Origin: Bryobacterales bacterium
GTDB lineage: Bacteria; Acidobacteriota; Terriglobia; Bryobacterales; Bryobacteraceae
Assembly: GCA_003132865.1 (NCBI GenBank)
Contig: PKYZ01000588.1
Coordinates: 8,696 to 31,777 of the forward strand
Direction: 5' to 3'
DNA: 23,082 nt
Made by a program: the position numbers and the translations under genes. This document shows positions 7,248 to 14,063 of this stretch, in pieces. Under the pieces are notes generated by a model, which worked only from the letters and a program-made list of their open reading frames with translations, ran no database searches and was not told the DNA's origin. The first letter of the stretch is position 1, and each line of letters opens with the position of its first letter.

Positions 7248-10200
7248 GTGATCGCAACGGTGAGCCGTCAGACGACGTTTACGAAATTGCAAGCTTTTCG
7301 CTGCGTCGTGGCGGCGGCCGGCATGATCCTCTCTCTTTCCTGCGGTTGTTTCGCCCAGGTGGATCGAAGCTCTTTGAACGGCACGGTCCGCGATGTGAGC
7401 GGCCGGGTAATCCCGGGAGCGGCAGTCGGGGCTACCGAGACCGATACCGGCCTGGAGCGCGCCACTGTCACGACAGGCACAGGCACGTACTCGTTAGAGA
7501 ACTTGCCGATCGGCAAATACACCGTGGTCTTTTCAAAGCCCGGATTTCAAGAGATTCGTTATAAAGGCGTGGAGCAAGAGGTGGGGCAGGCGCGCACACT
7601 CAACCCGTCGCTGGCGCCATCGAGCCGCAACGAGGAGATCACGGTCACGGCAAGCAGCGTGGAATTGGACCAGACCGGCGCCGCACTCGGCAGCGCGGTA
7701 GAGGACCAGGCCATCGGCAATCTGCCGCTGAACGGGCGCAACTGGTCGACGCTCACGGCGCTGGTGCCGGGAGCCATCGATCAAGGCGGCAGCACCGAGC
7801 GGTCCATCCGTTTCGTAGGCCGCGGCCGCGACGATATGTATATCACCTTCGACGGCGTGGATGCGACCGGCATCGCCAACCAGGCGCAAAAGGCTTTTGT
7901 GCGCCTGGCCGTTCCAACGGAAGCGATTGCGGAGTTTCGTGTGGACACCGCGCAATACACGGCCGAGTTCGGGGATGCCTCGGGAGCGCAAATCGCGGCC
8001 ACCTCGGCTTCCGGAGCAAACGCCTTTCACGGGTCGCTTTTCGAATACCTGCGAAACAGTTTCTTCGACGCGCGCTCGCCGCTCGATCGAACTCACGGTC
8101 CGCTGCCATTCCACCTCAATCAGTTCGGCGGTTCATTCAGCGGGGCGCTCGTAAAGAACAAGACATTCTTCTTCGCCACTTATGAAGGCTTCCGGCAGAT
8201 TCAGGACCAAACCCTGATCGGCTTTGTTCCGGCTGTGGCTTACCGCAACAGCATGCTGGCCGCTTCGCCTGCTTTGGCGCCGATCGTGAATGCGTATCCG
8301 CTGGGCACGGGCGCCACCAGCAATGCGAACATTTCCCAGTACACCGGTACGGGCGGGCTCATAGACAACGAGAGCTCGGAAATGATGCGCATCGATCAGC
8401 ACTTTACCGGTCAAACCACCGGCTATGTGCGCTTCAACTACGATCAGGCGATCGGCACCACGCCGCTGGGTACGCTGACCGACCGGCAGCAGGCGTACGC
8501 GGCTCCCCTCAATGGCGTGGCCGAGCTTTTGCATGTGTTTTCGCCTACTCTTGTGGATGAATTCAGACTTGGCGTCAATCAGGCCATCACGCACACTACC
8601 AACCTGACAGACCTTCCGTATATCGTGAATGTGTCCGGCTTCACCGCGTTGAACGCCGGCAGCACATCGGACCAGGATGGGACTACCTTCTCCTGGCTGG
8701 ACAACCTAAGTTGGACGCACGGTAAGCACTTGATCAAAGCCGGCGTGGATATCCGGCGCATTCAGATGAATGAAGGAAGCTCGCCAACCGGCACGCTGAC
8801 CTACACCACGCTGGCGGATTTCACGGGCAATGCCCTCGACTCGGCCACCAGCGTGGCTAACATGCCTTTGAAGCGCATGCGGAAGACGCAAGAGGCGGGC
8901 TTTATTCAGGATCAGTATAAGCTCCGCCCGAACCTGACGCTTAACGCGGGCATGCGCTATGAGTACTTCAGCGTCTTCCACGAAGCCACCGGGCGCGCGC
9001 TGCCCTTCGACTTTGCCACTTGCGGGGGCTTCTGCCCGGCCAACGCGCCTTTCTATTTCCCCACTCCCGGCGGCTTCGATCCGCGCTTCGGCTTGGCGTG
9101 GGCGCCGGCCGCTTTGCGCGGCAAGACCGTAATTCGCTCCGGTTACGGGATCTACCACGAGGACGGACAGCTTGACGACCAAAACTTTCCGACGGCGAAC
9201 GATGTGCCCAGCTATAGCCTGACGCGCGGAAAGCAATTTCCGAACCTGAGTTACCCGATCGATCCGTTCTTGGTGAACGCCACCGGTGTTCTTACGCCAA
9301 AGGATCTGTATCGCCATCGTAAGGACATGTATGCTCAGGACTGGAGTATGTCCGTGCAACAGAGCCTGGGTTCCTCGGCGGCGGCAACTGTCTCTTATGT
9401 GGGAACGAAGGGGACGGATGTGATGAACCGCAGCTACACGAACCTGATCGATCCGCTGGCGGGCACGCGGCCCTATCCGCAGTTCGGCCGCATCGAGTTC
9501 CGGGATAACGAGAGCAGCAGTTCCTTCAACGGTCTTCAGGCAAGCGTGCAGCGGCGTTTTGCGCACGGATGGCTGGTGGCCGCGAACTACATGTGGTCGC
9601 ACGCCATCAACGATGCTTCGCTCGGCAGCGGTGTGGAGGACGTATTCCCGGAGAACGTGTCTTGCCGCGCCTGCGACCGATCGAGCAGCGACGAGGACGC
9701 CCGTCACAGTTTTTCCGCCTATACCGTCTATGAGCTTCCTTTTGGGGCCGGCAAACGATACTTGAGCAGCCCGGGCTTGTGGCGGACGCTGTTTGGCGGA
9801 TGGGGACTGAATGCCCTGGCGGGCGGGCGATCCGGTTTGCCCGTGAATATCACGGTGGACCGCGCTTCTTCGGCCCTGCCCGACGGCAACAACAACAATC
9901 AACGGCCGAATTATGTCCCTGGCACGCCGCTGACTCCCGCCGGGGGTTCGACTCCCGCTTTGTGGATCAACCCGGCCGCTTTTCTGGTTCCCGCCAAGGG
10001 CGCCTGGGGCGACTTGGGGCGCAACGCTTTTCGTGGACCTGCCCTGTGGCAGATCGATACCGCCCTTTCCAAGCGTTTCAGAATCACGGAGCGGGCGGGG
10101 CTCGAATTCCGTGGCGAGTGTTTCAACCTGCTCAACAGGGCGCAGTACGGCAACCCGCTGGCCGATATTTCAGTACCGGCGAGTTTCGGCAGGATCACGA

Positions 10201-10274
10201 CGCTGGCGAATACGAGTCCCACCGGCAGCGGGACGCCGCGCCAGTTCCAACTGGCGTTGCGGCTCGCGTTCTAG
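7248..10274 (+). CDS. TonB-dependent receptor, Oar-like, with N-terminal carboxypeptidase-regulatory-like domain
   Basis: A 1008-residue outer-membrane protein. Residues about 15-37 form a signal peptide (VVAAAGMILSLSCGCFAQ). About 40-130 form a CarboxypepD_reg/CnaB-like beta-sandwich (LNGTVRDVSGRVIPGAAV ... TGTYSLENLPIGKYTVVF). About 140-250 form a plug domain (LPLNGRNWSTLTALVPG, SGAQIAATSASGANAFHG). The rest is a long beta-barrel ending FQLALRLAF, with the terminal Phe expected for BAM-assembled barrels. Length and architecture match the large Acidobacteriota Oar-type receptors that import bulky substrates such as oligosaccharides; the substrate cannot be read. The start is GTG: 7248 gives the longest frame, and GTG 7260 is an alternative with AAAGG 13 nt upstream. 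It stands alone between a divergent FG-GAP operon and a toxin-antitoxin remnant. Confidence 0.93.
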   Translation: MIATVSRQTTFTKLQAFRCVVAAAGMILSLSCGCFAQVDRSSLNGTVRDVSGRVIPGAAVGATETDTGLERATVTTGTGTYSLENLPIGKYTVVFSKPGFQEIRYKGVEQEVGQARTLNPSLAPSSRNEEITVTASSVELDQTGAALGSAVEDQAIGNLPLNGRNWSTLTALVPGAIDQGGSTERSIRFVGRGRDDMYITFDGVDATGIANQAQKAFVRLAVPTEAIAEFRVDTAQYTAEFGDASGAQIAATSASGANAFHGSLFEYLRNSFFDARSPLDRTHGPLPFHLNQFGGSFSGALVKNKTFFFATYEGFRQIQDQTLIGFVPAVAYRNSMLAASPALAPIVNAYPLGTGATSNANISQYTGTGGLIDNESSEMMRIDQHFTGQTTGYVRFNYDQAIGTTPLGTLTDRQQAYAAPLNGVAELLHVFSPTLVDEFRLGVNQAITHTTNLTDLPYIVNVSGFTALNAGSTSDQDGTTFSWLDNLSWTHGKHLIKAGVDIRRIQMNEGSSPTGTLTYTTLADFTGNALDSATSVANMPLKRMRKTQEAGFIQDQYKLRPNLTLNAGMRYEYFSVFHEATGRALPFDFATCGGFCPANAPFYFPTPGGFDPRFGLAWAPAALRGKTVIRSGYGIYHEDGQLDDQNFPTANDVPSYSLTRGKQFPNLSYPIDPFLVNATGVLTPKDLYRHRKDMYAQDWSMSVQQSLGSSAAATVSYVGTKGTDVMNRSYTNLIDPLAGTRPYPQFGRIEFRDNESSSSFNGLQASVQRRFAHGWLVAANYMWSHAINDASLGSGVEDVFPENVSCRACDRSSSDEDARHSFSAYTVYELPFGAGKRYLSSPGLWRTLFGGWGLNALAGGRSGLPVNITVDRASSALPDGNNNNQRPNYVPGTPLTPAGGSTPALWINPAAFLVPAKGAWGDLGRNAFRGPALWQIDTALSKRFRITERAGLEFRGECFNLLNRAQYGNPLADISVPASFGRITTLANTSPTGSGTPRQFQLALRLAF

Positions 10275-10332
10275 TGGCTTTTATTTACAAAAGCTCCAAG
10301 TTTTCGCAACGCGCGCAGGCTTTCCTGGTGGG

Positions 10333-10368
10333 GCAGGCTCCCAGCCTGCGGCGGCCTCTCAGGCCGCC
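10333..10368. repeat. Tandem palindromic hairpins after the receptor gene
   Basis: Two adjacent perfect hairpins: GCAGGCT/AGCCTGC with loop CCC (10333-10349) and GGCGGCCT/AGGCCGCC with loop CTC (10350-10368). The first belongs to the same sequence family as 5011-5030 and 17715-17738. There is no T-tract, so a classical intrinsic terminator is not supported, though the structure could still end or protect the receptor mRNA. It sits where the 5' half of higB is missing. Confidence 0.6.
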
Positions 10369-10410
10369 CCGGACGCGGCCGCGTTTTGCGGCTACATCGC
10401 TCGGGGGCGT

Positions 10411-10539
10411 AGGACCGTGTTCAACATTCATGGCAATGACTACAGATTGATCGCCCGCGTGAACTATCGGACGAAGCGCGTCTTCATTCTGCATATCCTG
10501 ACACACGCTGCATACGAACGAGGAGAATGGAAGAAATGA
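10411..10539 (+). pseudogene. higB: HigB-type mRNA interferase toxin, 5'-truncated remnant
   Basis: The frame ending at TGA 10537-10539 encodes VFNIHGNDYRLIARVNYRTK and continues to LTHAAYERGEWKK. This is clearly the C-terminal half of the HigB/RelE-like toxin family (VFNIGGNKYRL ... THAEYD in typical members). The first roughly 50 residues are absent: upstream, the frame reads into the palindromic repeat and the tail of the receptor gene. The only in-frame GTG near the homology start (10417) would give about 40 residues, too short for the fold. It overlaps the start of higA by ATGA, the normal coupling of a higBA operon. The toxin is therefore probably dead. The homology is recognised from motif memory, not a search. 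Confidence 0.75.
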
Positions 10540-10940
10540 GTGTCGCACTGCAGATGAACAATGCAGCTTATGCCAAGTTGCTGGTTAAAGTTCTGCCCCG
10601 GCCCATACGCGAAGACCGCGAGCACGAGCGGCTCACTCAAATGCTGCTCCGCCTGGACGAACGCGACGACCTGAGCCCTGAGGAAGAGGCGCTGGCGGAA
10701 GTGCTAACGCTGCTCATCGAAGACTACGAGGAGAAGCGTTACCCTATGCCGCGCGTGTCGCCCAACGAATCGCTGAAGGCGCTCATGGATGATCGCGGAT
10801 TGAAGCACAAGGACATTTGGCCGGTACTGGGGAACAAAGGGGCAGCCACCGAGATTCTGAATGGACGGCGGTCGATCAGTAAGGCGCAAGCCAAAAGACT
10901 GGCCGAGTTCTTCCAAGTTCCGATCGATCTGTTCGTCTGA
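10536..10940 (+). CDS. higA: HigA-type antitoxin / XRE-family regulator
   Basis: I choose ATG 10536 because it overlaps the higB stop (ATGA) and has AGGAG 10 nt upstream. The in-frame ATG at 10527 is only 1 nt from that site. The product is 134 residues. The N-terminal half is helical and acidic (LTQMLLRLDERDDLSPEEEA). The C-terminal half is a Cro/C1-type helix-turn-helix (SLKALMDDRGLKHKDI ... EILNGRRSISKAQAKRLAEF). This layout matches the HigA group in which the antitoxin gene follows the toxin gene. Such proteins bind their own promoter and neutralise HigB. With the toxin truncated, this is an orphan antitoxin that may persist as a regulator or as protection against related toxins, which is inference. 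Confidence 0.88.
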   Translation: MSVALQMNNAAYAKLLVKVLPRPIREDREHERLTQMLLRLDERDDLSPEEEALAEVLTLLIEDYEEKRYPMPRVSPNESLKALMDDRGLKHKDIWPVLGNKGAATEILNGRRSISKAQAKRLAEFFQVPIDLFV

Positions 10941-11001
10941 CATAGGCAGGTGGGCCCAGGGGAAACGCCGTCTCGTTAGTCGATTCGACCGGGTCAACAC
11001 G

Positions 11002-11014
11002 GCTATACAATAGC
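11002..11014. promoter_or_regulatory. Candidate operator/-10 region of the DUF433-DUF5615 operon
   Basis: GCTAT ACA ATAGC is a 5-bp inverted repeat overlapping possible -10 boxes (TATACA 11004-11009 or TACAAT 11006-11011), 15-25 bp upstream of the DUF433 start. Toxin-antitoxin operons are usually autoregulated at such sites. No convincing -35 box is visible, so this is tentative. Confidence 0.35.
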
Positions 11015-11028
11015 TGTAGGGGGTATAG

Positions 11029-11268
11029 ATGCCGGCAGTCCACGATTCACTCCTCGAACGGATCACGACCGATCCTGAGGTGCGGTTCGGCAAACCGTGC
11101 ATTCGCGGCCACCGCATCACGGTTCAAGAGATTCTGGAGTGGCTTTCAAGCGGGGCGTCCCAGCAGCAAATCCTGGCCGATTTTCCCCAACTGGAACCTC
11201 AGGACTTCCTGGCCGTGTACGCTTATGCCGCTGAATTGGCGGCAAGGTGCAAGGTCTCCGGAGGATGA
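11029..11268 (+). CDS. DUF433 antitoxin
   Basis: A 79-residue protein with the DUF433 signature: ITTDPEVRFGKPCIRGHRIT, then VQEILEWLSSGASQQQILADF. The fold is a small winged-helix-like DNA-binding domain, used as the antitoxin partner of PIN-like DUF5615 toxins. AGGGGG lies 5 nt upstream of the ATG. The stop overlaps the next ATG (ATGA at 11265-11268), so the two proteins are translationally coupled. It is predicted to bind and silence the downstream nuclease and repress its own promoter. The family is clear; regulation is inferred. Confidence 0.9.
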   Translation: MPAVHDSLLERITTDPEVRFGKPCIRGHRITVQEILEWLSSGASQQQILADFPQLEPQDFLAVYAYAAELAARCKVSGG

Positions 11269-11594
11269 AGCTCCTGTTCGACGAAAGCCTTTCGCCGAGG
11301 CTGGTTGAATTGTTGCGCGATCTTTTCCCCGGCTCCGAAAGTGCTCTTCGAAACGGGCTTGCTGGCGCAGGCGATCTCCAGATCCTCGAATACGCCTCAG
11401 CCCGTAACTTCATCATGGTCTCGACAGACAGCGATTTCGAAGGCCTGTTGAGCCGGGTCTCTGGCGCCAATGTGGTCATACTCCGTTCCTGCAATTATCC
11501 AACCGAGGTTGCAGCCGAGGTGCTTCGGCGCAATGCCATCCGTATCGCTGAACTACCCGGTTCCCGGAGCCACTTGATCATCCTCGACCGGTAG
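11265..11594 (+). CDS. DUF5615 PIN-like toxin (predicted RNase)
   Basis: I choose ATG 11265, which overlaps the DUF433 stop and has GGAGG just before it, giving 109 residues starting MKLLFDESLSPRLVELL. Acidic residues typical of the PIN-like fold are present: D-E at positions 6-7 (FDESLSPRL) and the STDSDFEGL segment near the middle, where the family normally shows D-x-D-F. C-terminal beta-strands (NVVILRSCNYPT, HLIILDR) complete the domain. The likely role is a ribonuclease toxin held in check by the DUF433 partner. No truncation is visible, so this toxin-antitoxin pair looks intact, unlike the upstream higBA remnant. Confidence 0.88.
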   Translation: MKLLFDESLSPRLVELLRDLFPGSESALRNGLAGAGDLQILEYASARNFIMVSTDSDFEGLLSRVSGANVVILRSCNYPTEVAAEVLRRNAIRIAELPGSRSHLIILDR

Positions 11595-11759
11595 CTCCTG
11601 CGGACCATAGCGGCGTTAGGCAACCAAGTGCACGGCCAGTCCTTCCAGCCGTTGCGAAGGACAATCACGGGTGTAACTGTTCCTGCCACCGGAATCTTTG
11701 CGGCACTGAGCGGTTGGGTAGTGTTGTCATAGCGGGGATACGGCGGATTTATTGCAATC

Positions 11760-11768
11760 TGCTATACT
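11760..11768 (+). promoter_or_regulatory. Extended -10 element, possible promoter of the ATPase-nuclease gene
   Basis: TGCTATACT fits TGnTATAMT. There is no clear -35 box. Transcription from here would give a leader of about 190 nt carrying the inverted repeat and both hairpins described nearby. Confidence 0.35.
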
Positions 11769-11807
11769 TTTACCGCATCTCACCCATTGACGTTTGCTTT
11801 CCATGGC

Positions 11808-11832
11808 GCAATTCTCCATACTAGAGAATTGC
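11808..11832. repeat. Perfect 9-bp inverted repeat
   Basis: GCAATTCTC and GAGAATTGC flank a 7-nt spacer (CATACTA). The size and dyad symmetry fit a repressor operator or an mRNA hairpin in the leader of the ATPase-nuclease gene. There is no T-tract, so it is not a typical terminator. Confidence 0.55.
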
Positions 11833-11889
11833 AGTAATTTTGGGCGAAGGCTGCGAACCGCCCGACGATGCAGTTTTATTGCGGCCTTA

Positions 11890-11937
11890 GACCCATAGCG
11901 GAGGTGGCTCTCCGAATGGGTCCCGGCTGCCAGCCGG
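11890..11937 (+). repeat. Twin hairpins in the leader of the ATPase-nuclease gene
   Basis: Hairpin 1 pairs GACCCAT (11890-11896) with ATGGGTC (11916-11922) and, inside it, CGGAG with CTCCG around a GTGGCT loop. Hairpin 2 is CCGGCT-GCC-AGCCGG (11923-11937). They end 27 nt before the chosen ATG at 11965. They could control translation or be an imported repeat unit. Confidence 0.5.
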
Positions 11938-11964
11938 TGAGGTGTGCCTCATGGAGAGTATACC

Positions 11965-13881
11965 ATGGGAAACTATAGCACTGCAATCCTCCCTGACCAT
12001 CGCGGCGTGGCCACCGATCACATTAGCGCAACGGAGGTTACCTGTTCAATGGATAACGACTTCAAAAGGCGCGTTGAACGAAACACAATCCTGAAATACG
12101 AGAATGCGTTATCCCCACTGTTTGAGGCGGTGATGAATTCCATTGACGCCATCCGAGACGCTAATCAAACATTGGGGACAATCGAGATCAATATAGACCG
12201 AGACCGGTCGCAGGCTAGACTTTCTGACGATTCTACCCTGGACGCCCATCCAATCAAGTCCTTCACCATTCGAGACAATGGGATCTGGTTTACGGATGCT
12301 CACTTCAATGCCTTCAATATGGCAGACACAGCGTTTAGGGCGGATCGTGGTGGCAAAGGTGTTGGACGCTTCGTTTGGCTGAAGGCGTTTGACCATGCTG
12401 AGATTAACAGTACCTTCATTGGGGATGACGGTAAGCGATACACTAGGACCTTTGACCTCCGCTTGACGAAACAGGGGACCGAACCACGGCCATTACGGAT
12501 CGCCGAACCCACTGTTCCAATTGGGACAGAAGTTCGGCTATGCAATTACAGAACGAAATACCAGAACGCAGTCCCCAAGCCAGCAGATGTAATAGCTAGG
12601 CGTTTAATTGAACACTTTCTTCAATACTTTGTAATGGGCCTTATGCCAACTACGGTCATCTTAGATTCAGGAAACAAATATCTCCTACAAAAGATTTTCT
12701 CTGAAGAGGTCGATGAGCGAACTCAATCGCATTCTTCTTTCACGGTTTCCGGTCAATCCTTCACTATAAGACATTTCTTAGTGGCCCACTCTTTTCAGGG
12801 CGCTCATCGACTATATTTTTGCTCAGACGATCAGATGGTTCTGTCAAAGCCGCTGGCCGGGAAAATCCATAATTTAGGTGGCGCTATTCATCATGAAGGC
12901 AATAGTTTGACGTATGCTGGGTACGTTTCCGGTCACTATCTAAACGATTGCTCTAACTCAGAACGTACATCGTTTGATATCTCTACTGATGAGGATTCCT
13001 CATTTGGTCCATGCTGGGAGTCCCTGCTTTCTGGGGCTATTGAACAGGCCAGCGCGTTTCTTGAGCCATATACAAGACCCATCAAGGAGCAGAAGGATGA
13101 ACGGATACGGACCTTTGCGCGCAATGTACGTCCACGGTTCCGATTCGTTGTTAAGCATCGCCAGGACCTAGTTGACACAATCCCTCCGAATGTTTCTGAT
13201 GAGAAGCTCGACCAAGAATTGTATAGAATCAATCAAATATTCGAGGCTGATATTGAAAGCAGGGCCGCCAAGATCCTAGATTCTCTGCAACATGGTCCTA
13301 CTGACTGGGCGGTGTTTAGAGCACAATACGACAGCTTCCTGGAAGAATGGAATGAGTCCGGTATAGCCAAACTCGCAGAGCACGTGGTACATCGCAAGGC
13401 TACTCTGGATTTCCTTAAGGCCAGCGTGAGAATTACAGGATCAGGTGAATACAATCTAGAAAAGGCCGTTCACAAACTCATCTTTCCGCTGAATAGCACC
13501 TCCGATGATCTTGGACCAGAGCAGATGAATTTATGGATCATAGACGAGAAGCTCGCTTATCATTACTACCTCGCATCGAATAAGGAGTTTAGAACTCAAG
13601 AAGTGAAGATCGATAGTCAGAAAAAGCCGGATATCATTATTTATCACGGGCCAGCCGCCCTAGTCGAGAATGAAGCTCCATTTTCGTCGATCACGATCCT
13701 TGAATTTAAGCGTCCGCTCAGGGATGATTACACTTCGAAGGATAATCCAGTAAGGCAGGTCTGCGAATACATCGAGATCATCAAATCCGGCAACGCCACC
13801 GACCGAACGGGACGACCAATTCCGTACCGGGAAGGCATGTGCTTTATGCGTTCGCACTGTGTGATCTCACGGAAACGTTAA
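11965..13881 (+). CDS. GHKL (Hsp90/MutL/MORC-like) ATPase fused to PD-(D/E)XK-like nuclease domain; frameshifted
   Basis: Residues are numbered from GTG 11944. I prefer ATG 11965, with GGAG 8 nt upstream; ATG 12049, next to the conserved region, is an alternative. The N-terminus is a GHKL ATPase. The N-box is E61...N65..D68 (FEAVMNSIDAI), the G1 box is DNGIWF (111-116) and the G2 box is GGKGVG (136-141). In the family G1 is DNGxGF, so Trp115 (codon TGG 12286-12288) replaces a conserved glycine. The C-terminus has a PD-(D/E)XK-like pattern: D563 (KKPDIII), E587 and K589 (ILEFKRP). The frame stops early. After F634 (TTT 13843-13845) the family-like sequence continues in another frame. GHKL ATPases with nuclease domains occur in restriction-like and MORC-related systems, so a defence role is likely. 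GC and codon use differ from the backbone, suggesting transfer. Confidence 0.8.
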   Translation: MGNYSTAILPDHRGVATDHISATEVTCSMDNDFKRRVERNTILKYENALSPLFEAVMNSIDAIRDANQTLGTIEINIDRDRSQARLSDDSTLDAHPIKSFTIRDNGIWFTDAHFNAFNMADTAFRADRGGKGVGRFVWLKAFDHAEINSTFIGDDGKRYTRTFDLRLTKQGTEPRPLRIAEPTVPIGTEVRLCNYRTKYQNAVPKPADVIARRLIEHFLQYFVMGLMPTTVILDSGNKYLLQKIFSEEVDERTQSHSSFTVSGQSFTIRHFLVAHSFQGAHRLYFCSDDQMVLSKPLAGKIHNLGGAIHHEGNSLTYAGYVSGHYLNDCSNSERTSFDISTDEDSSFGPCWESLLSGAIEQASAFLEPYTRPIKEQKDERIRTFARNVRPRFRFVVKHRQDLVDTIPPNVSDEKLDQELYRINQIFEADIESRAAKILDSLQHGPTDWAVFRAQYDSFLEEWNESGIAKLAEHVVHRKATLDFLKASVRITGSGEYNLEKAVHKLIFPLNSTSDDLGPEQMNLWIIDEKLAYHYYLASNKEFRTQEVKIDSQKKPDIIIYHGPAALVENEAPFSSITILEFKRPLRDDYTSKDNPVRQVCEYIEIIKSGNATDRTGRPIPYREGMCFMRSHCVISRKR

Positions 13882-14057
13882 AGAACGAGCTAGCGTTTTA
13901 CACAGCGTTGACTCGCTCGCCAGATGGAGATGGATATTTCGGTTACCTTAAAGGATTCGACGCATGGATTGAAATCATGGGATACGACAAACTCATCAGA
14001 GATGCGGAGCGCCGCAATGCCGCTCTCTTCGAAAAGTTAAGCCTTCCGCGTAAATAG
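13846..14057 (+). pseudogene. Displaced 3' part of the GHKL ATPase-nuclease gene
   Basis: This frame encodes YAFALCDLTETLKNELAF and later DGYFGYLKGFDAWIEIMGYD and KLIRDAERRNAALFEKL. It reads naturally as the continuation of the ATPase-nuclease C-terminus. The join is at a TTT run (13843-13845): one extra T would give CFYAFALCDL and restore a protein of about 697 residues from ATG 11965. I see no canonical slippery heptamer in the zero frame, so a 1-nt deletion or a sequencing error is more likely than programmed frameshifting. The gene ends TAG at 14057, only 6 bp from the convergent transposase stop. Confidence 0.7.
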
Positions 14058-14063
14058 CCACAT

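Larger units (their letters stand above)
11595..11964. other. Intergenic leader region at the left edge of the low-GC island
   Basis: About 370 bp without a supported gene. It contains the 16-bp element tattgcaatctgctat (11750-11765), an extended -10 box (11760-11768), a perfect 9-bp inverted repeat (11808-11832) and two consecutive hairpins (11890-11922 and 11923-11937) just before the ATPase gene. The GC content falls within it from the high-GC backbone to the island. Confidence 0.5.

Noticed and set aside
8706..9902. 398-codon minus-strand frame
   Set aside because: It lies wholly within the TonB receptor gene and is Arg/Ala-rich, as expected of an antisense shadow in GC-rich DNA.
13839..13850. 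Programmed -1 frameshift site
   Set aside because: The zero-frame codons TGC TTT ATG do not form an X-XXY-YYZ heptamer and no clear downstream stimulator was noticed; a deletion or sequencing error is simpler.
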